In this document: piece by piece, positions 38,195 to 51,378 of the stretch
Position numbering within the stretch: the first letter of the stretch is position 1
How the letters are laid out: each line of letters begins with the position of its first letter
NCBI GenBank assembly: GCA_034509425.1
Contig: JAVTVJ010000858.1
Coordinates: 558,001 to 622,000, forward strand
DNA length: 64,000 nt
Direction: 5' to 3'
Source: Eopsaltria australis
Taxonomy: Eukaryota > Chordata > Aves > Passeriformes > Petroicidae
Notes under the pieces: generated by a model
Told to the model about the DNA's origin: nothing
The model's database searches: none
Seen by the model: only the letters and a program-made list of their open reading frames with translations
Position numbers and translations under genes: made by a program

Positions 38195-40642
38195 CCAGTG
38201 CAGGTGTTGTGCTAGGGAGATGACAGGAAATCTGTGTGCTCTGTCCTCTAGAAAGCCAACTGGTCTTTTCTATTCTATGTGCAGGCAGATGTGGGTGTGC
38301 AAATTGAGTAAAATAAAAAATTTCATTGAGCATTTACCTCTGCCAGCAATGGGGCTTGGGGGATGGACTTGTCATTGCAAATTACATCTTTAACTCACTC
38401 AGTCAATCAACACATACAATATTTGGAGACATTACAATTGAAAAACCATGTGGAATGTGTTCTTTTATACTTGCTTGTTCTTAAATTTTCGTTGAATTGC
38501 TAATAACTCATAATCTGTTCAGTAGAGTGCCACACAGATTTTACCATGTGACTAGACACAGAGTCTAGGATATTTTTCAAAACACAATAGAAAATAAGCA
38601 TAATCTACCACTGTAAATTGAGTGTGCAAATTCTGAACACTGAAAAAAATCAATTTAAGCCACATTAGCCAAATGCAATAGAGAAAAGGCAATACTATAA
38701 AAAAAGTCAATATCCTGTTTCAATGTTTGTAGAGCATCCCAGCATATTTGAAAGGTATTTGAACTGTAACACTACTAAGAAATTAAGCAGTTTTAAAGTT
38801 CAAGATAGAGAGATAGGGCAAACAAGGGCCCACAGAATAATACACAGGATGTTTTTCTGGTATTCTGCAGGAAAATCATTAAAATTTAGTAAATCAACTA
38901 AACTTACCATATAACACTTATAAAAAACTTCACTTGAATTATATTTGTGTTAAAGAAATATAGAATCTCCATCAATATATCATATATCACTAGCTGTCAC
39001 CAGAATCATATGAACTTTCAATCTCTAACTTTTATAAATACTACTGTTATGATGACTTAGTTCATTTCACTTTGGGCTGTCCAGCTGACAGTAATTTTCA
39101 TATGATCTAAACCCAATAATTTTCAGTATTACTTCTAAAACTGAAGTTTTCATATATTCTTCCAAAAATTTTTCAAAGAACCACTGCTACAAGTTTATGC
39201 CATTGTATCTCATTAAAAAAATCTGTCCTGATCTTAGCACAGCTCTGCAAAGAGTAATTTCTCAAGCAGATGTTGTCACAGTGCAATCATCTACATTTAA
39301 GTTTTCTCATTTTATAGTGGATTAAGTACAGGTAGTGTTAGCCTGGATGATAATAATTAATTACTCACGTTATGGATGATGTGAGATATTTAGAAAGTGT
39401 CCTGGATAATTTTATTCCCATACAGTGTTTTATAAATAAATGGACATGAGTATTCATAATAGAAAGGGATCTGACAATATGCATTTGCCATGTGAATTTT
39501 AGTTCTCAAATAGCTTTCTTTTGACCATGTCATTCCACTCTAAAAAGCCTTTGGAAGCAGAACTAATGTACAGTTTTGTCTTTCCTACCATACTTCTCCC
39601 CACTTTGTCATGTTAAATGACCAGTTTTGGCAGCCATATTCAGAACCAGAAATATTCTGGTTCAAAATCACACAACTTTTTTGAGTAATTTTTATGAAAA
39701 AAAAAAAAAATCATTTGTCTGAGACTGAGCACAGCAATGGATTTAAATAATTTCTGACTGGGAGCAAAAACAACATAACTGTTCTTTATTTTTGCTCTGG
39801 GGACCACAGACCCATAAAAATGATCATCCCCTTTTCTCTATACGCATATTCTTGACAGCCAGATAATGAGAGATCTGTCTTTAAAAGTTCATGTAACTTG
39901 TAAACTAGAGAAAAATTACTGACTACTTTGCTTTTTCACCACCTTTTGCAATGGGAACTTTGCTTCCCACAAAGGAAGGACAGGGCTTGGCTGGAGGGAT
40001 AATTCCCTCACTCTTAACAAGAGCGAGACATTCAGAAACTCAGGTCCACTCCCTCCACACATGATAAAGGAAACACTAATTACATGAATGAATCAATTAA
40101 AAAAAAGATAATCTCTTTTATTTGCTAGAATCCTCATTTTCAAAATAAATCCCAATGGGGAAGGACTAAATAATCTTTTACCTTTCCTATTTTACTGAGG
40201 AACAGCTATGTTTTCCTAATTCCATGCATGAATCAACAGTTATTTACTTCATATACCCTCTCCATTTGAATTCTTCAGAACTAATCTCTATTTTCTAAGG
40301 TATTTTTACTGTAACAGCACTGTGACATGCTCTCATTTACTCTCTGGATAGGGGTTTCACTACCACAGGGCCTGCTCTGGTCCAAATCTTGCCTCTGCCT
40401 GCAGTGGTTCATACCAGCATTCCAGATTTAGAGGATACAGCCCTTTTGAAAAGTGAATTTTCTGTTAAATAACTTTCCTGTCCCCTCTTGAATTAGGTCT
40501 CATCCTAACAATAACAAAACCACTAATTGTTAAAAGAATATCCTCTTAGCCAATCTCATCAGTTTTCATGAAGGGCAAGTCACTATTTTCCTACTACCAT
40601 TACTAAGTTTCATCTATTTTTAAGAAGAAAACACATACAAGA

Positions 40643-40724
40643 TTTTTTTAGTTGGTCGGGGGTTGGAGTTTGGTGGTTTTTTTCTTTGTTTGGGGAATTT
40701 TTTTTTGTTAGTTTTGGGCTTTTT
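40643..40724. repeat. T/G-rich low-complexity tract
   Basis: Mostly T and G (GTTGGTCGGGGGTTGGAG, TTTGGTGG, TTTGTTTGGGG, T8). It matches in style the tract at 20008-20185 and is complementary in style to those at 9238 and 17441. Confidence 0.75.
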
Positions 40725-41089
40725 CTCACTTAGAATTGTACTGCTGCTGAAGTATTCTGTTCTAATTAGAAGGTATTTCTTCAGCACGTTTGCACTAAAT
40801 ACAGTGTGTTCCAGACACTGTTTTCTGTGTCTTGAAATAACTGCCAACAGATTGCAAAACTGCAAAGAAATAAATTAAGAAACTGAAGAATACTTTAAAA
40901 GACATGTGTTTTTGCAGGAGGGCAGTGCCATCAACCGATTTTTATACTTTATCCTTTACATAAAAAGATATTAAGTTCTGCCCCAAAGCAGTTCAAAAGT
41001 TAGAAACATTTCATTAACATGTAACTACATGATAGGGATATAAATTTATATTTTTAGAATAAAAAATTAAAATTATTTTTCAGCATGCC

Positions 41090-41330
41090 CATGGTTTCTG
41101 AGTTATACAGATGGACACAAATGGCTGTAGCTGCAGCCCTGGTGCCAGATGAGTCACACAGAGAGGGAGGTGAAGCAGAAGCTTCACCCATTTGGCATCG
41201 TCCCAGGCTGAGGAGAGCTCCAGCTGGTCTGTGTCTGTTTGCAGGAGAGACACAGGGGATAACACCCCAGGGGTGCCACACAGGCATGTGTCCCCTGTGG
41301 CTTTTAAAGGCCACCAGAAACATTTATAGC
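41090..41330. other. GC-richer patch with overlapping frames and nested hairpin
   Basis: Composition rises in GC here, and frames of 88-110 codons stay open on both strands, a sign of composition rather than coding. Within it CACAGGGGA (41251-41259) pairs with TCCCCTGTG (41291-41299), enclosing the inner palindrome CACCCCAGGGGTG (41263-41275). None of the three frames resembles a known protein. It may be an old unrecognised repeat. Confidence 0.4.
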
Positions 41331-44300
41331 AGACAGCACCTGCCACTGGACTGTAAAGTATCTAGTGCTGTCCAGATATACCAACATTGGTCACCAAATT
41401 GGGTTACTAAAGCATAAAAAACCCTTATGTGAAACACCTCTCCCACCCCCAAGAAAAACAAGCACCGAAACCAAAACCCAGAAAGGAATGATAGCAAATA
41501 CTGATTTTCAGAATTGTGTTTTTCCCTCTGGAGCTGAAGAGTAAATTATTATAACCCCTGATCTGAAATAAAATTTTTCCTTAGAAACAACATTCTTTCC
41601 TCAAAAGCAGGTGCAAAAGGCTCTCAAAATAATTTGATTCGTGATCCAGAAAAATGAGGTAAATAGCAAAGTGCTCTGAGTTCACAATCTTCTCCCACAT
41701 GAAAATTTGTCTTAGTTTGCCCCACCATTGATCAAACTGTTGTAAAGGTGCTGGAAATGTACTACAGAGTTGAAGTCCTTCTCCAACACAGCTTGCTGTG
41801 TACTCTGGGTTCTCACTTGTGAATGAGACTATAACTGAGTTGCTGTCCTGTAAATGCAGTGTCATTCCACTCCTAGGGCTTTGCAAAACAAATTAAAAAT
41901 ATTTTAAAAGCCTAAGTTTGGTTACACAGTACTAACGGAAGAGGTATCAGACCCGTTATAGCAGAGATTACAGCTGACATTCAAATGTTAATTTGGTTTC
42001 AGTGTTCTTATTGAATCTGATAGAACCAGTAAAGTGCTAAAGGACAGAAATGCTGAAGGCGTTCATCTCTCAGACAAGGCTTCAGTGTCTGCTTCACAAT
42101 CTTAGGAAGGTTTTCAAAAGTGGAGAGTGGCACATTTTGGAGCCTTTCCTTGTGTTTCCTCATTTTGGATAATTGCACAGATATGGCCTGCTTTTGATTC
42201 TATGTAGACTGAAGTGTGATGTGAGACCTCAATGCAAACTCAAATCATTCTGGGTTAACATACTGAAAAGTGGGCAGGTGAGAAGAGAAAAAGAGGGGAC
42301 AAAGAATAGATAAAACCATAGAGGTAAGAGAAGAGATAAGTGAAAGAAGACCAAGGCCAGGCTAGAGATTAAGCAACCTCCTCCAGTGGAACATGTCCCT
42401 GAGCATGGCAGTGGGTTTGGAAAAAAATGGAGACAAAGAAAAAAGAGAAAACCAGGTGTTTTTTGCATCAGATAAAACATGTAACATCATTTATTATACT
42501 GTGAATTTCAAATGAGAGCCAGTTTGTCTTAATTATGCTCTGGCCACAGTATTTTGAAAAATACCTTGCAAATACCTTCAAGATATTCCTAAATTTACTA
42601 TTATCCTGTTTAAGGATAAATATTCTGGCTCTGATTTCATTGTACCAAAGAGTGGATATTTTTTAGTAAGTAATTAAAAATGCGGTGCTTAAAGTTTATT
42701 TTAAGCTTTCTGATCTTTTCTGACTACCTGCTAACAACTGAGTGCTGTTGACATGCAAATGTTGAATAATAGTCCGACAAACATAGCAATATAAGCAGTT
42801 TCTGAAAATAGGTTGGTTTGTTTGTTTTCCCCCATACCCTCTTGCTAATTTTCAGTGCCACTCAGCCATGAAAACAGCAGAAATCCAAATCTGTAGGTGA
42901 CTCTCCAACTTGAATGGAGCATTGTCAACAGAGAATATTTTAGTCCACAGAAATTGGAAAACAGGAAAAAAAAGCAGCCTGGCATACCACAGAGGGGGCA
43001 TTCAGTATCTTGAATTGAATGGCATGATTTTAGAAACCCGGCTGTCTGTTTTCACTTGGAACTCAGAAGACCTTTCTCAGATCTTCCTTAGGTCAGGTGG
43101 CATCATCCTGTTAACAAACTGGCCTGCACAGAACAGCTACAACTGAAAAGAGATTTATTGAAACTGAGCTGCCACTGTTTCATCAGACTTAACCTAACTT
43201 TAAGACCTTCTCTCAGATGTGACTTTAAACTACTTCATCTTCATTTCTCTAGTGATTATTTATTGGCTAATTTTACAGAGACACAAACTTCCAAAGCATT
43301 TTAGCCAACTGACAGCCCAGTGCCTTCAAGACATCCATCACTTCAGGGCTGGAGAGCTGGAGCTTCTCTCCTCTTGAATGTACTTTCCAGAGGACAAGAC
43401 TGCAGTATTTACATTGGCAACCAAAATGCCTTGCCACTCACAACACAAGGAAAAAGCGATAAAATTCAATAAAGATCCATTTGGATTGGAGAGGGCTGTG
43501 ATTTTACTACAGATTCTGGTTCTGGCTTTGCCACTTCACCTCTCTGAAATTGTATGGAGCATATAGTGCAAATAATTCATAGCTGAATAAGTGGCAATAT
43601 GGTAAATGAAAGTTTTCTGTCTCTGTCTTTCAAAATACGTGCATTTCCATATCAGCACTACAGATGAAAAATAACAAATAAGGCTGTGATATTCATAAGA
43701 CCAAAGCAGTCTGGGATCTCAGAAATACATCTGTTCACTGAGGTTTTAAATCACGTTAGATATTACAGTCTGTGAAACATTTCCACAGAGTAGAATTATC
43801 TTACAAGCCTTGCTTTAACACTTTTCATTACAATGTAATAATCTAATCTGTAAACTGCTGTTATAAATTAGTGATGCTTTACATACATGCAGGTAATTTA
43901 CAGAAGTCCACTGATCACCAACAGGAAAAATATCTGTAATGAGCTCGATATTTCCTGCTTTGAAAGAACAACCACCATATTTTAAAGATGAGTGGTATTT
44001 GTATTTAAGTGTGACAGTATTGATAGATGTAATAAATTGTATTTTTAAAGGGAAGGTTTTGATGCAAGAAAAATGTTTTATACAAACTTTTACACAGATA
44101 ATTATGAGTTCTTGAGAATACTAATGCATGTTCTTTTTCTTTTATGGAGGCATTGCTCAACAAGATAACAGACTGAGGAAAAAGATCTGTCATGACTGAA
44201 TAACTAATGTATTCTGTCTTCGTGTAAGAAAAAGCCAAAGATTAATAAAAAAAGCAGAACCAGGGAATATGTTGGTACAACCAGGCTGTGTGTGACTGTC

Positions 44301-46375
44301 TGGCACCAAAACATGATCCAGTTTTCGTGCAGGACTCCAACCCCCACCTTGTAATAGACATGAACCAAAATATCCAGTCAGCCAAACAATAAATACTGAG
44401 GTTTTAACAACCAGATCCAAATTCATCAAACCTATTTCTGTTTGAGGCACAGTAATTTTAATATGCTAATGAAATTAATTTACTGATGCAAAGTATTGGC
44501 TTGATATATTTCCTTTGCTACTGATATCTTGTCTGTGTGCCTATTACTTCCATGGCATAGCCAGCAGGGAATTCAAGGTAAACACATTACCACAGCAAAT
44601 TGCCAAGACAAACTGAGGAAATAATTAGTATCAGGCAAAACACAGACAATCCTAGACCCTGTACATTTAAAGAACAGCCTCCAGGTCTGTACAAATTATT
44701 TCAGGATTAAAGCAAATACTTGTTCCAATAGAAATAAAAAACACAATGAGGAATGAGGTTACGAGTCCCTACAGAGTACTAGCACCTGCTCCCAGCTGCT
44801 GGAGTGCAAGAAACAGGAAAATTATGTTTATTTAAGTCACTATGAAGGGACTCAATTGTGGCTAAGCTTCTAAATATTTTTCTAATGATTTAATAAGATT
44901 TTCTTCATCAGGCTGGCTTGTACAATCAGGAGCAATGCATTCAGTTATTCTTCCTGCCTTTTGTGGAGGCATTTAAAAACACTGAAAATGCTAAAATTTA
45001 AAGGAACTGGCTTGGATGAGCCGCATTGAATATAGGAAGGGCTGTCAGTGGCTGTCCTGGTCCTCCCAGAGCACAACAGCCCATTCCTGGGCCTTTGCAG
45101 CCATTTGTAAGCTCTTGATTGTGGTGTTACCTACATGACTGCACAGACACCTACAACAACAGTTCTCCTATTTTGAGAGCAGAAATTCCACATGTAGGCA
45201 TTTTTCCTCCATTGGCTGTGAATGCTGCTCAGGATTTCACCAGTTATGTTGACAGGGCAAATGGTCATTTACAAGTCCAGCAAATTTCTTCTGCTATATC
45301 CATTTGGCAGTCTTAAGCACTTTTCCTTCCCATTTGCTACCAGATCATTACTTCTGGCATGATTTCCTCCTGAATTAATTCTTTCGGTAATTTACAAAAT
45401 GTTGGCATAAATATCAGATGCTTTAAAGGAACAAATATGTGCATCTTTTGGCTCTTAATCTTTATAGAGATACTAATTTCCACTGTGATTCTGGACCAAT
45501 AGCCAGCCTTCCTGGAATACAACTGACTGACTACAGGAATTTTCTTCAGTAGCTATCCAGCTCTTTTTATTAGAGTGTGGATATTGCAACATAATTACTC
45601 TGTTAATAATCAAATTCAGCCTTCCACAACACATGACTTCCTCGAATTTGAGAGGTGTCCATTTTCACCATCTGACCATCTTGACATTCCCTTTATGGTT
45701 CTGAGAGTTTTTAAAGAGTCTGTCTATCTAATTACCAAGTACTAAGTGGAAATCTTCATCTTGAAATGATCATATGTGCATTATGAAGGGAAACCAAAGC
45801 ATTCCTTCTCACACAAAATCTTGCTTCCTAGCTAAAAGGGATATATTCCAAGTAATAAAATATTAAAAAAGAATCCTCTGGGGAACCTTCCTACACATTG
45901 TAGAATGTTTTGCAAAGTTTCTTCTATTGGATTTTACAGTGTCAGTGCATAGTAGAGAAAATCATGTGAAACTGAAGTAAACACATAACTAACTTGCCTA
46001 AAATACCAGCCTCCTAAAACCAAAGCTACAGCCCAGATCACAGTGAAGTTCTCAGGGTAACAGTAACAACATTTTATACATCCCTTGATGTTAGGAATTT
46101 TACAGATGATGAATCTCCTGGATAAAAAACTTGCCATCCACTTAAACCAGGAAAAAATACCCTACAGCTAAAGGAAATTCTGGCTCCAGCACCTGTTTTT
46201 TAATAAAGTTACAGAGGCAGGACATGTGAAAACCTTGGGGAAGCCCAGCCACGCACACGCTTTCCATACACCACGAGCTACATGGACATGAGTTGGCATT
46301 ACACAGTGATACAGCCCAAAGACAAGTGGTGGCCATTCCTCCTCTAGTTTGTTCAGAGCACAAATAGAAGCATGA
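41331..46375. other. Unique-looking non-coding sequence
   Basis: No recognised gene or large repeat. A purine-rich stretch at 42270-42350 gives an artefactual minus-strand frame. The block around 44440-44560 has TAAT-rich conserved-element texture only weakly. Confidence 0.5.
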
Positions 46376-46783
46376 TCAGCTCATGAAAGCTGCAGATACA
46401 CTGACTGCAGCTACACTCAGTGATCCCTCCTGGTGCTCCTGCTCTCCTGCTGGTGCTGCAGCTTCCAAGCTGACATTATCCTTTCCCTTTGCTCTCTCAT
46501 ACCTTCTCACATTTTCTTTTACATGCTCTCTAAAACTCATTTCTCCATCAAAATCTGCCTCTGACTGGGCATTGTCTGGTTTTTGAGGAGACAGAAGAGC
46601 CGGGCCGAGAACATAGAATGAGAAAGACCTCAGTGCACTGGTCATTCCCTGGGATGGGAGAAGCCACACCTGCAGTTTGGAATCGCAGACTTGCAGATGG
46701 AGACAAGGAACTGAAGGGTTCAACAGAGATTGCCTGGTCCTGCCCATGACATCTGCCCAGATATCTGCCCAGTCTGTTCTCAC
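46376..46783 (-). other. Candidate 135-codon open frame, charged C-terminal half
   Basis: The minus-strand frame is open for 135 codons in a locally GC-richer area. Its first half reads like random sequence, but residues of about 68-120 are rich in Glu, Lys, Arg and Gln (for example FREHVKENVRRYERAKG), a composition typical of coding helices. Three other frames overlap it, so chance remains likely. No known domain is recognised, the start context is unremarkable, and no strong acceptor site precedes the charged part. It could be a remnant exon or retroposed fragment. Confidence 0.12.
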
Positions 46784-47899
46784 AAAGCTTCAATCAGGCA
46801 ATATCTGCAGTTTTCCTATGAAAATATTTCCATTGCTTTGCTCTGGTCTCCAAAACATTTTCCCAGTGTGCATTATGAATCTCCTTTGCTGCAGTTCATG
46901 CCTGCCACTTCAGATATGTTCTAAAAGGAGCTTGAAACAAGATCTCTTGCCTCTTCTGCATCTCCTTCCACAATCTTCTGCATTTATTCATTGCTATTTT
47001 TTCTCAATCTTCTCTTCCCTGCAGGAGGGAATCCTACTTTCTTCAATTTTTACTCATAGCTCAGGCTTTTTTTCATAAGTCATAAGACATGAGGGATCTC
47101 CTTGGGAGTCTCCACTTTGTTCTCACACATTGCTTTAAAAGCAAAGCTTGAATGGGAATGCAGCACTCCTACTGAGATCCTGAAATGGTTCTCTGTTCTC
47201 ACTAGTTTTGAGATAAAAAATGCAAAAAAAAAGTCTTGTAGGATTAAAAGTATGATAACACAGTCATTCCATGTCTTTTCCTCACTATTTTCTTCTACTA
47301 GAGAGGTATTCTGGTTCATAATCTGTTACACTAGTGCACTGCCATTTATGTATTCCCAGTTTTAAATGAGATAATTATTTGAGTTTTAGAAGTTAGACCA
47401 CTAAGTTAGTGTTTTCTTATTTTTCCTGCAGAAATCCCCAACTTTAACTAAGCAATATAATCAGAAGGGTTTCAATGTAAAACAAGTACTATAAGGTAAC
47501 AATAAAATAGCTACTGGAAGAAAATTAAATACCTTTTTTCGGAGGATTGCTCCTTCTGGCAATGTCTGCAGCAGGACACAGATTCTGGTGCATCCTCCAG
47601 CTGCTTTCTCTTATGGAAAGATGATCAGAAATTCAGTGAAACTGTTACTGCCCATAGGGAAGTGCAGTTTCATTGAAAACTAAATATTACATACTGATTG
47701 ATATTTTTAGTCTGATCGTATCACAATAATGTTGCTGTCTCAGTAGAGGACAATATAAGTCTGATAATATAAGCATTTCAAGTTGACTATCAGTTAGTAT
47801 TTTTATTGTCTTAATATTGCAAAAAACCCCACAGTGTATAATTTAATTAATCTGAAAACTGAACATGAACAGCTTTTACTCTCCTGAAGCTTCATTGTT

Positions 47900-47950
47900 C
47901 ATCATCATCATCGTCGTCGTCATCATCACCATAATCTAATATCATCATCA
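47900..47950. repeat. (ATC)n microsatellite with GTC interruption
   Basis: ATC units with three central GTC units (47911-47919), then a separate ATCATCATC at 47942-47950. On the minus strand it would read GAT/GAC codons, nine Asp followed by Glu, Gln and a stop, in a 22-codon frame. The simple-repeat reading is much more likely. Confidence 0.85.
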
Positions 47951-50754
47951 AATACTCCATGAGGCATGAATTTTAACATTTGAAAAGTTTTGTTTCACTG
48001 GAAAACTTACTGTCTGTTCTAATTTAAATGAAACAAATTACCCACAAAATGGAAATTTTAGCTTCCAGCCACCTCAAGCACTGTGTTTTCATAAGAAAGC
48101 AGCTCATTAGAAATTCTTTGTATTTCTTCTTGAATGTCTGGTGTCAGTTGTAAGGCATGATATACATTTTTTCTAAATTACTGTGCATTATTAATTCAAT
48201 GCCAGATACATTTCTGAGATCCAACTTTTTGTCATTATGCTAAGAATATTTAACATCTTGACCATGTTTGTCATCATTACAGAACAGAGTATGTCAAGCT
48301 AATCCTGGTCTGCCTCACGGCTGCACCCTCCCTGCATGTCAGCAACAGCACTCAGCAGCTGCATCTCAAACCAAGTTAAGGTGTAGATTTCATTCCCTTT
48401 TGTTTTGTTGTTGTTGCATTACTTTTCAGCAACTTGAATCAACTGGGCAAGCTGACTGTGTAGCTGTGTGAAACTACATCTGGTGTCAGTGTTTGAGTGT
48501 TTACCATTCCTATCATACACATCCAGTCTTGTGTGCAAGCTCTTCCCCTGTGAAACAACGGAGCCAACGCCCCAGAAATCAAATGTGTCCTGAACACCAG
48601 GGAAGCTAGTCAAGTTTTTTTCTCATTTAATTTTGCTGTAAATTATTCTATGAAAATATAACTATAAATACACTTCTCTTTTCAGCATAGCCTATTTTAA
48701 TGAAATGCAGATAAGAAGTGAGTTGTCAGCACTCCCTCATCTGTCACAGGAGTGTCTGTCAGCCTGCTTCCTTTCCCTTTGATGTGAGCATTTCTGCTTC
48801 ATCATATATACAGTCATCATATATTCAGATAGAAACAACTTCACATTTGGATTCACAATTCACACTCTGTGGTTGTACCAGGACTTTAGCAGTCCCTTCT
48901 CCTTCTCAGATCAGAGCTACATTCAGTCCCACTCTACCTCAGCTCAATATCAGCTTATTTCCTGCTTCCCCTTCAGCTTTCTTCCTGATTGCTCATAATC
49001 ATTTTATTGAAGATCTAATTTGTTCAAGTTACCTGAGGGCTGTGGGTGTGTTGTTCTATTCATCAGGATAGTTAAGCTGAAGGCAATGAGTCTACTCCTC
49101 CTCTTGACTGTAGGCACATGGCTGAAACAAGTCCAGAAAGCTCAGCACCTCTCAGGGCAAACCCTTCATTACCCTTAATGCCTTATATGAATGTTGCATA
49201 TCAGTAATTGTGGAAGGGAATAAATGAGGTTCCTTCTTGTAGTCCAAAAATACCAAACTTTGCCCTAAAGCCATTGAAGGCAGCACAGAACTGAATGTCC
49301 CTGCACCAGTACTGGGAGCTGTTCTAACATCTATTTCTGACTATCCAACTTTTTTATGTAATGCAGCAGAGGAGCAGAGATATTGCTTCTTTCCCCTCTA
49401 ACCAGAGGGGAAATGATGGAACATTCATTATAGTAATTTATGTCAGTCATGTACGCATTTAAACCAATAAAAAATCCTGCCAAATATTCCTCCAAAGCCA
49501 AAGTGTGTTCTGGAGGAGTTATAAAACATTTCACCAAACACACATATATTTTTTTAAACAAAGCCTCTGTTGAAGAATCCAGGTATTTCTTTTGATGTTT
49601 TATAATGCCTGAGAGTTAAATATAATAATCCCTGGCTCTGTCGGTGTTTGTTATTCAGCCCCTATACTGAAGGCTTCTAACTTGTGTGATTTACATTGGA
49701 CCAGAGCCTGACACAACACATTAGCTCAAATGTAAAGAACTTGTTTGGGTTTGGTGGGGGAAATATTTATTGAATACAGAGTTTTTTAAAAGTTGATTAT
49801 GATCAGTATAAATTAACATTTCGATTGTTTGGCACTTTTTCATTCTAAAAGAGAATCAATCAAATATTAGGAAGCCTGTCCCAATTTTCTGACTTTTTAT
49901 ATTTATCTCCAAGCTAGTTTTTAGAATCTGCAGTTTCTCAAGACATAGCTATCATCGGAGAAGTCTCATCATTCAAAAGGATTCAAAATAAAATGTTAAA
50001 ATCAATTTGACAGATTAAACATTTTTCTTTAAATATTATGTTCTATTTGGCCCTAAAAACTCTTAATCATTGATAAGACATTTTAGAATACACTGAGCAA
50101 AATTCTAAATGTTTATATTTTTTATTGTTCGATTTGTCTATAATTTACAGCACATAAAGTAAATTGTTAGCTGTTTTCTCATAGCTGTTCTCTGCTTTGG
50201 CAGTTCTCATTGTTCAGAATCAACAGAACATCTGTTAAAGTGAATATCTAAGGGAAAAATCCATTCCAACATGCAAGATCCAAGTAAACAAGCCCACCAC
50301 AGGAGTGCTTCGTTATAACCCAGGGCAAGAAGCATATTTCTTCATTACTTGGAGTACAAATGACCCATGAATTCAACTGCTGTGGAAAGAGTGTCACCAT
50401 TGAGTCCTACCTCTAAGGCTTTCCTGTTCCCAAAACCTCCACCATACTTTTATGGTGTTCGTTGTCATAATCAACTGGGAATCACTTGAATGAAACCTGT
50501 GCTTCAGGAGAGCCTCGTCTGATACTTTTGGGCATGGAGATAGAATTTATAAAACATTCAGAGACAGTTTTGCTATTGTAGTTTGATACACAGTCATTCA
50601 CCTGCCACTTGTATCAATGTTATTAGCTCATATTTACAGTCTTCATCTGTTTTATCACCAAAGTCCTTACTTGCATAGACAAACTCAGTGATGAGTTGTG
50701 TCTGAAAGGCAAGGAGAAGTTGGAGTCTTATAACCTGCTATCACCAAAATATAA

Positions 50755-50792
50755 ATAATAAATGTTATATGCTATTAAATATAATAAATGTT
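50755..50792. repeat. Short AT-rich direct repeat
   Basis: ATAATAAATGTT occurs at 50755-50766 and again at 50781-50792, 26 bp apart. Confidence 0.6.
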
Positions 50793-51347
50793 GTAAATAA
50801 CAATTCATTTGAATTACTATTTCAATTAAATTCTTTCTGCATCTAGGTATATATTTTGGTGTATTATGCTTTGTGCCTAGAGAATGTTACTCCTCATCAC
50901 CCTGTACAGGCATCTTCCCAGTGCACCCCATTCTGCCTCCTTTGATGTACAAGAAAACACTTGTTCAGACTGGACTAATCTAATTTCTGTCTTCAGGTCA
51001 TTATAGAGGAGATTGAGTTGAGTTTTCTCAGCTGTGCATGGTGAAAAGATGGGAAATCAACATAGGTCACAGCATCGGAAATTCCCAATAAATATATTTT
51101 AAAAAAACTAGCTTCATTGAGGGTGATTACATGCTGGAAATGATGATTTTTCTAGTGAAAATTTGTTGTATGTTTGCCATTAGCACATCCATTTTTTTAA
51201 GATAAATGATTCTTACAGATTTTATTAAATGTATCTTTACTCAAGAAGGAGAAGGCAAGTATTTTTCTAGTAGCCCAACTATAAACCAGCAGAACCTATG
51301 ATAGGCGCCTCTGTTTTTGAGCAGACAAGCTACAAACCTTCATGATT

Positions 51348-51378
51348 ACCTTCAGCTTCCTACAGGAAGCTGGAAGGT
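51348..51378. repeat. Hairpin with 14-bp arms
   Basis: ACCTTCAGCTTCCT and AGGAAGCTGGAAGGT pair over 14 bp with one bulged G (51373) and a 2-base AC spacer. The inner 9 bp on each side pair perfectly. The stem is too short for a microRNA precursor, and the loop is minimal, so cruciform rather than RNA function would have to be considered. Confidence 0.8.

Larger units (their letters stand above)
34481..41089. other. Unique-looking non-coding sequence with palindromes
   Basis: No recognised gene. It contains a TAAT-rich cluster at 34912-34945, two neighbouring palindromes at 35165-35191, a 12-bp palindrome TTTATGCATAAA at 36537-36548, a 16-bp palindrome at 37135-37150, a promoter-like pairing at 38126-38194, a 14-base A run at 39697-39710 and a T/G-rich tract at 40643-40724. 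Open frames are short and unrecognised. Confidence 0.5.

Noticed and set aside
41054..41417. Three overlapping frames of 88-110 codons on both strands
   Set aside because: Simultaneous openness on both strands reflects base composition. None shows a domain.
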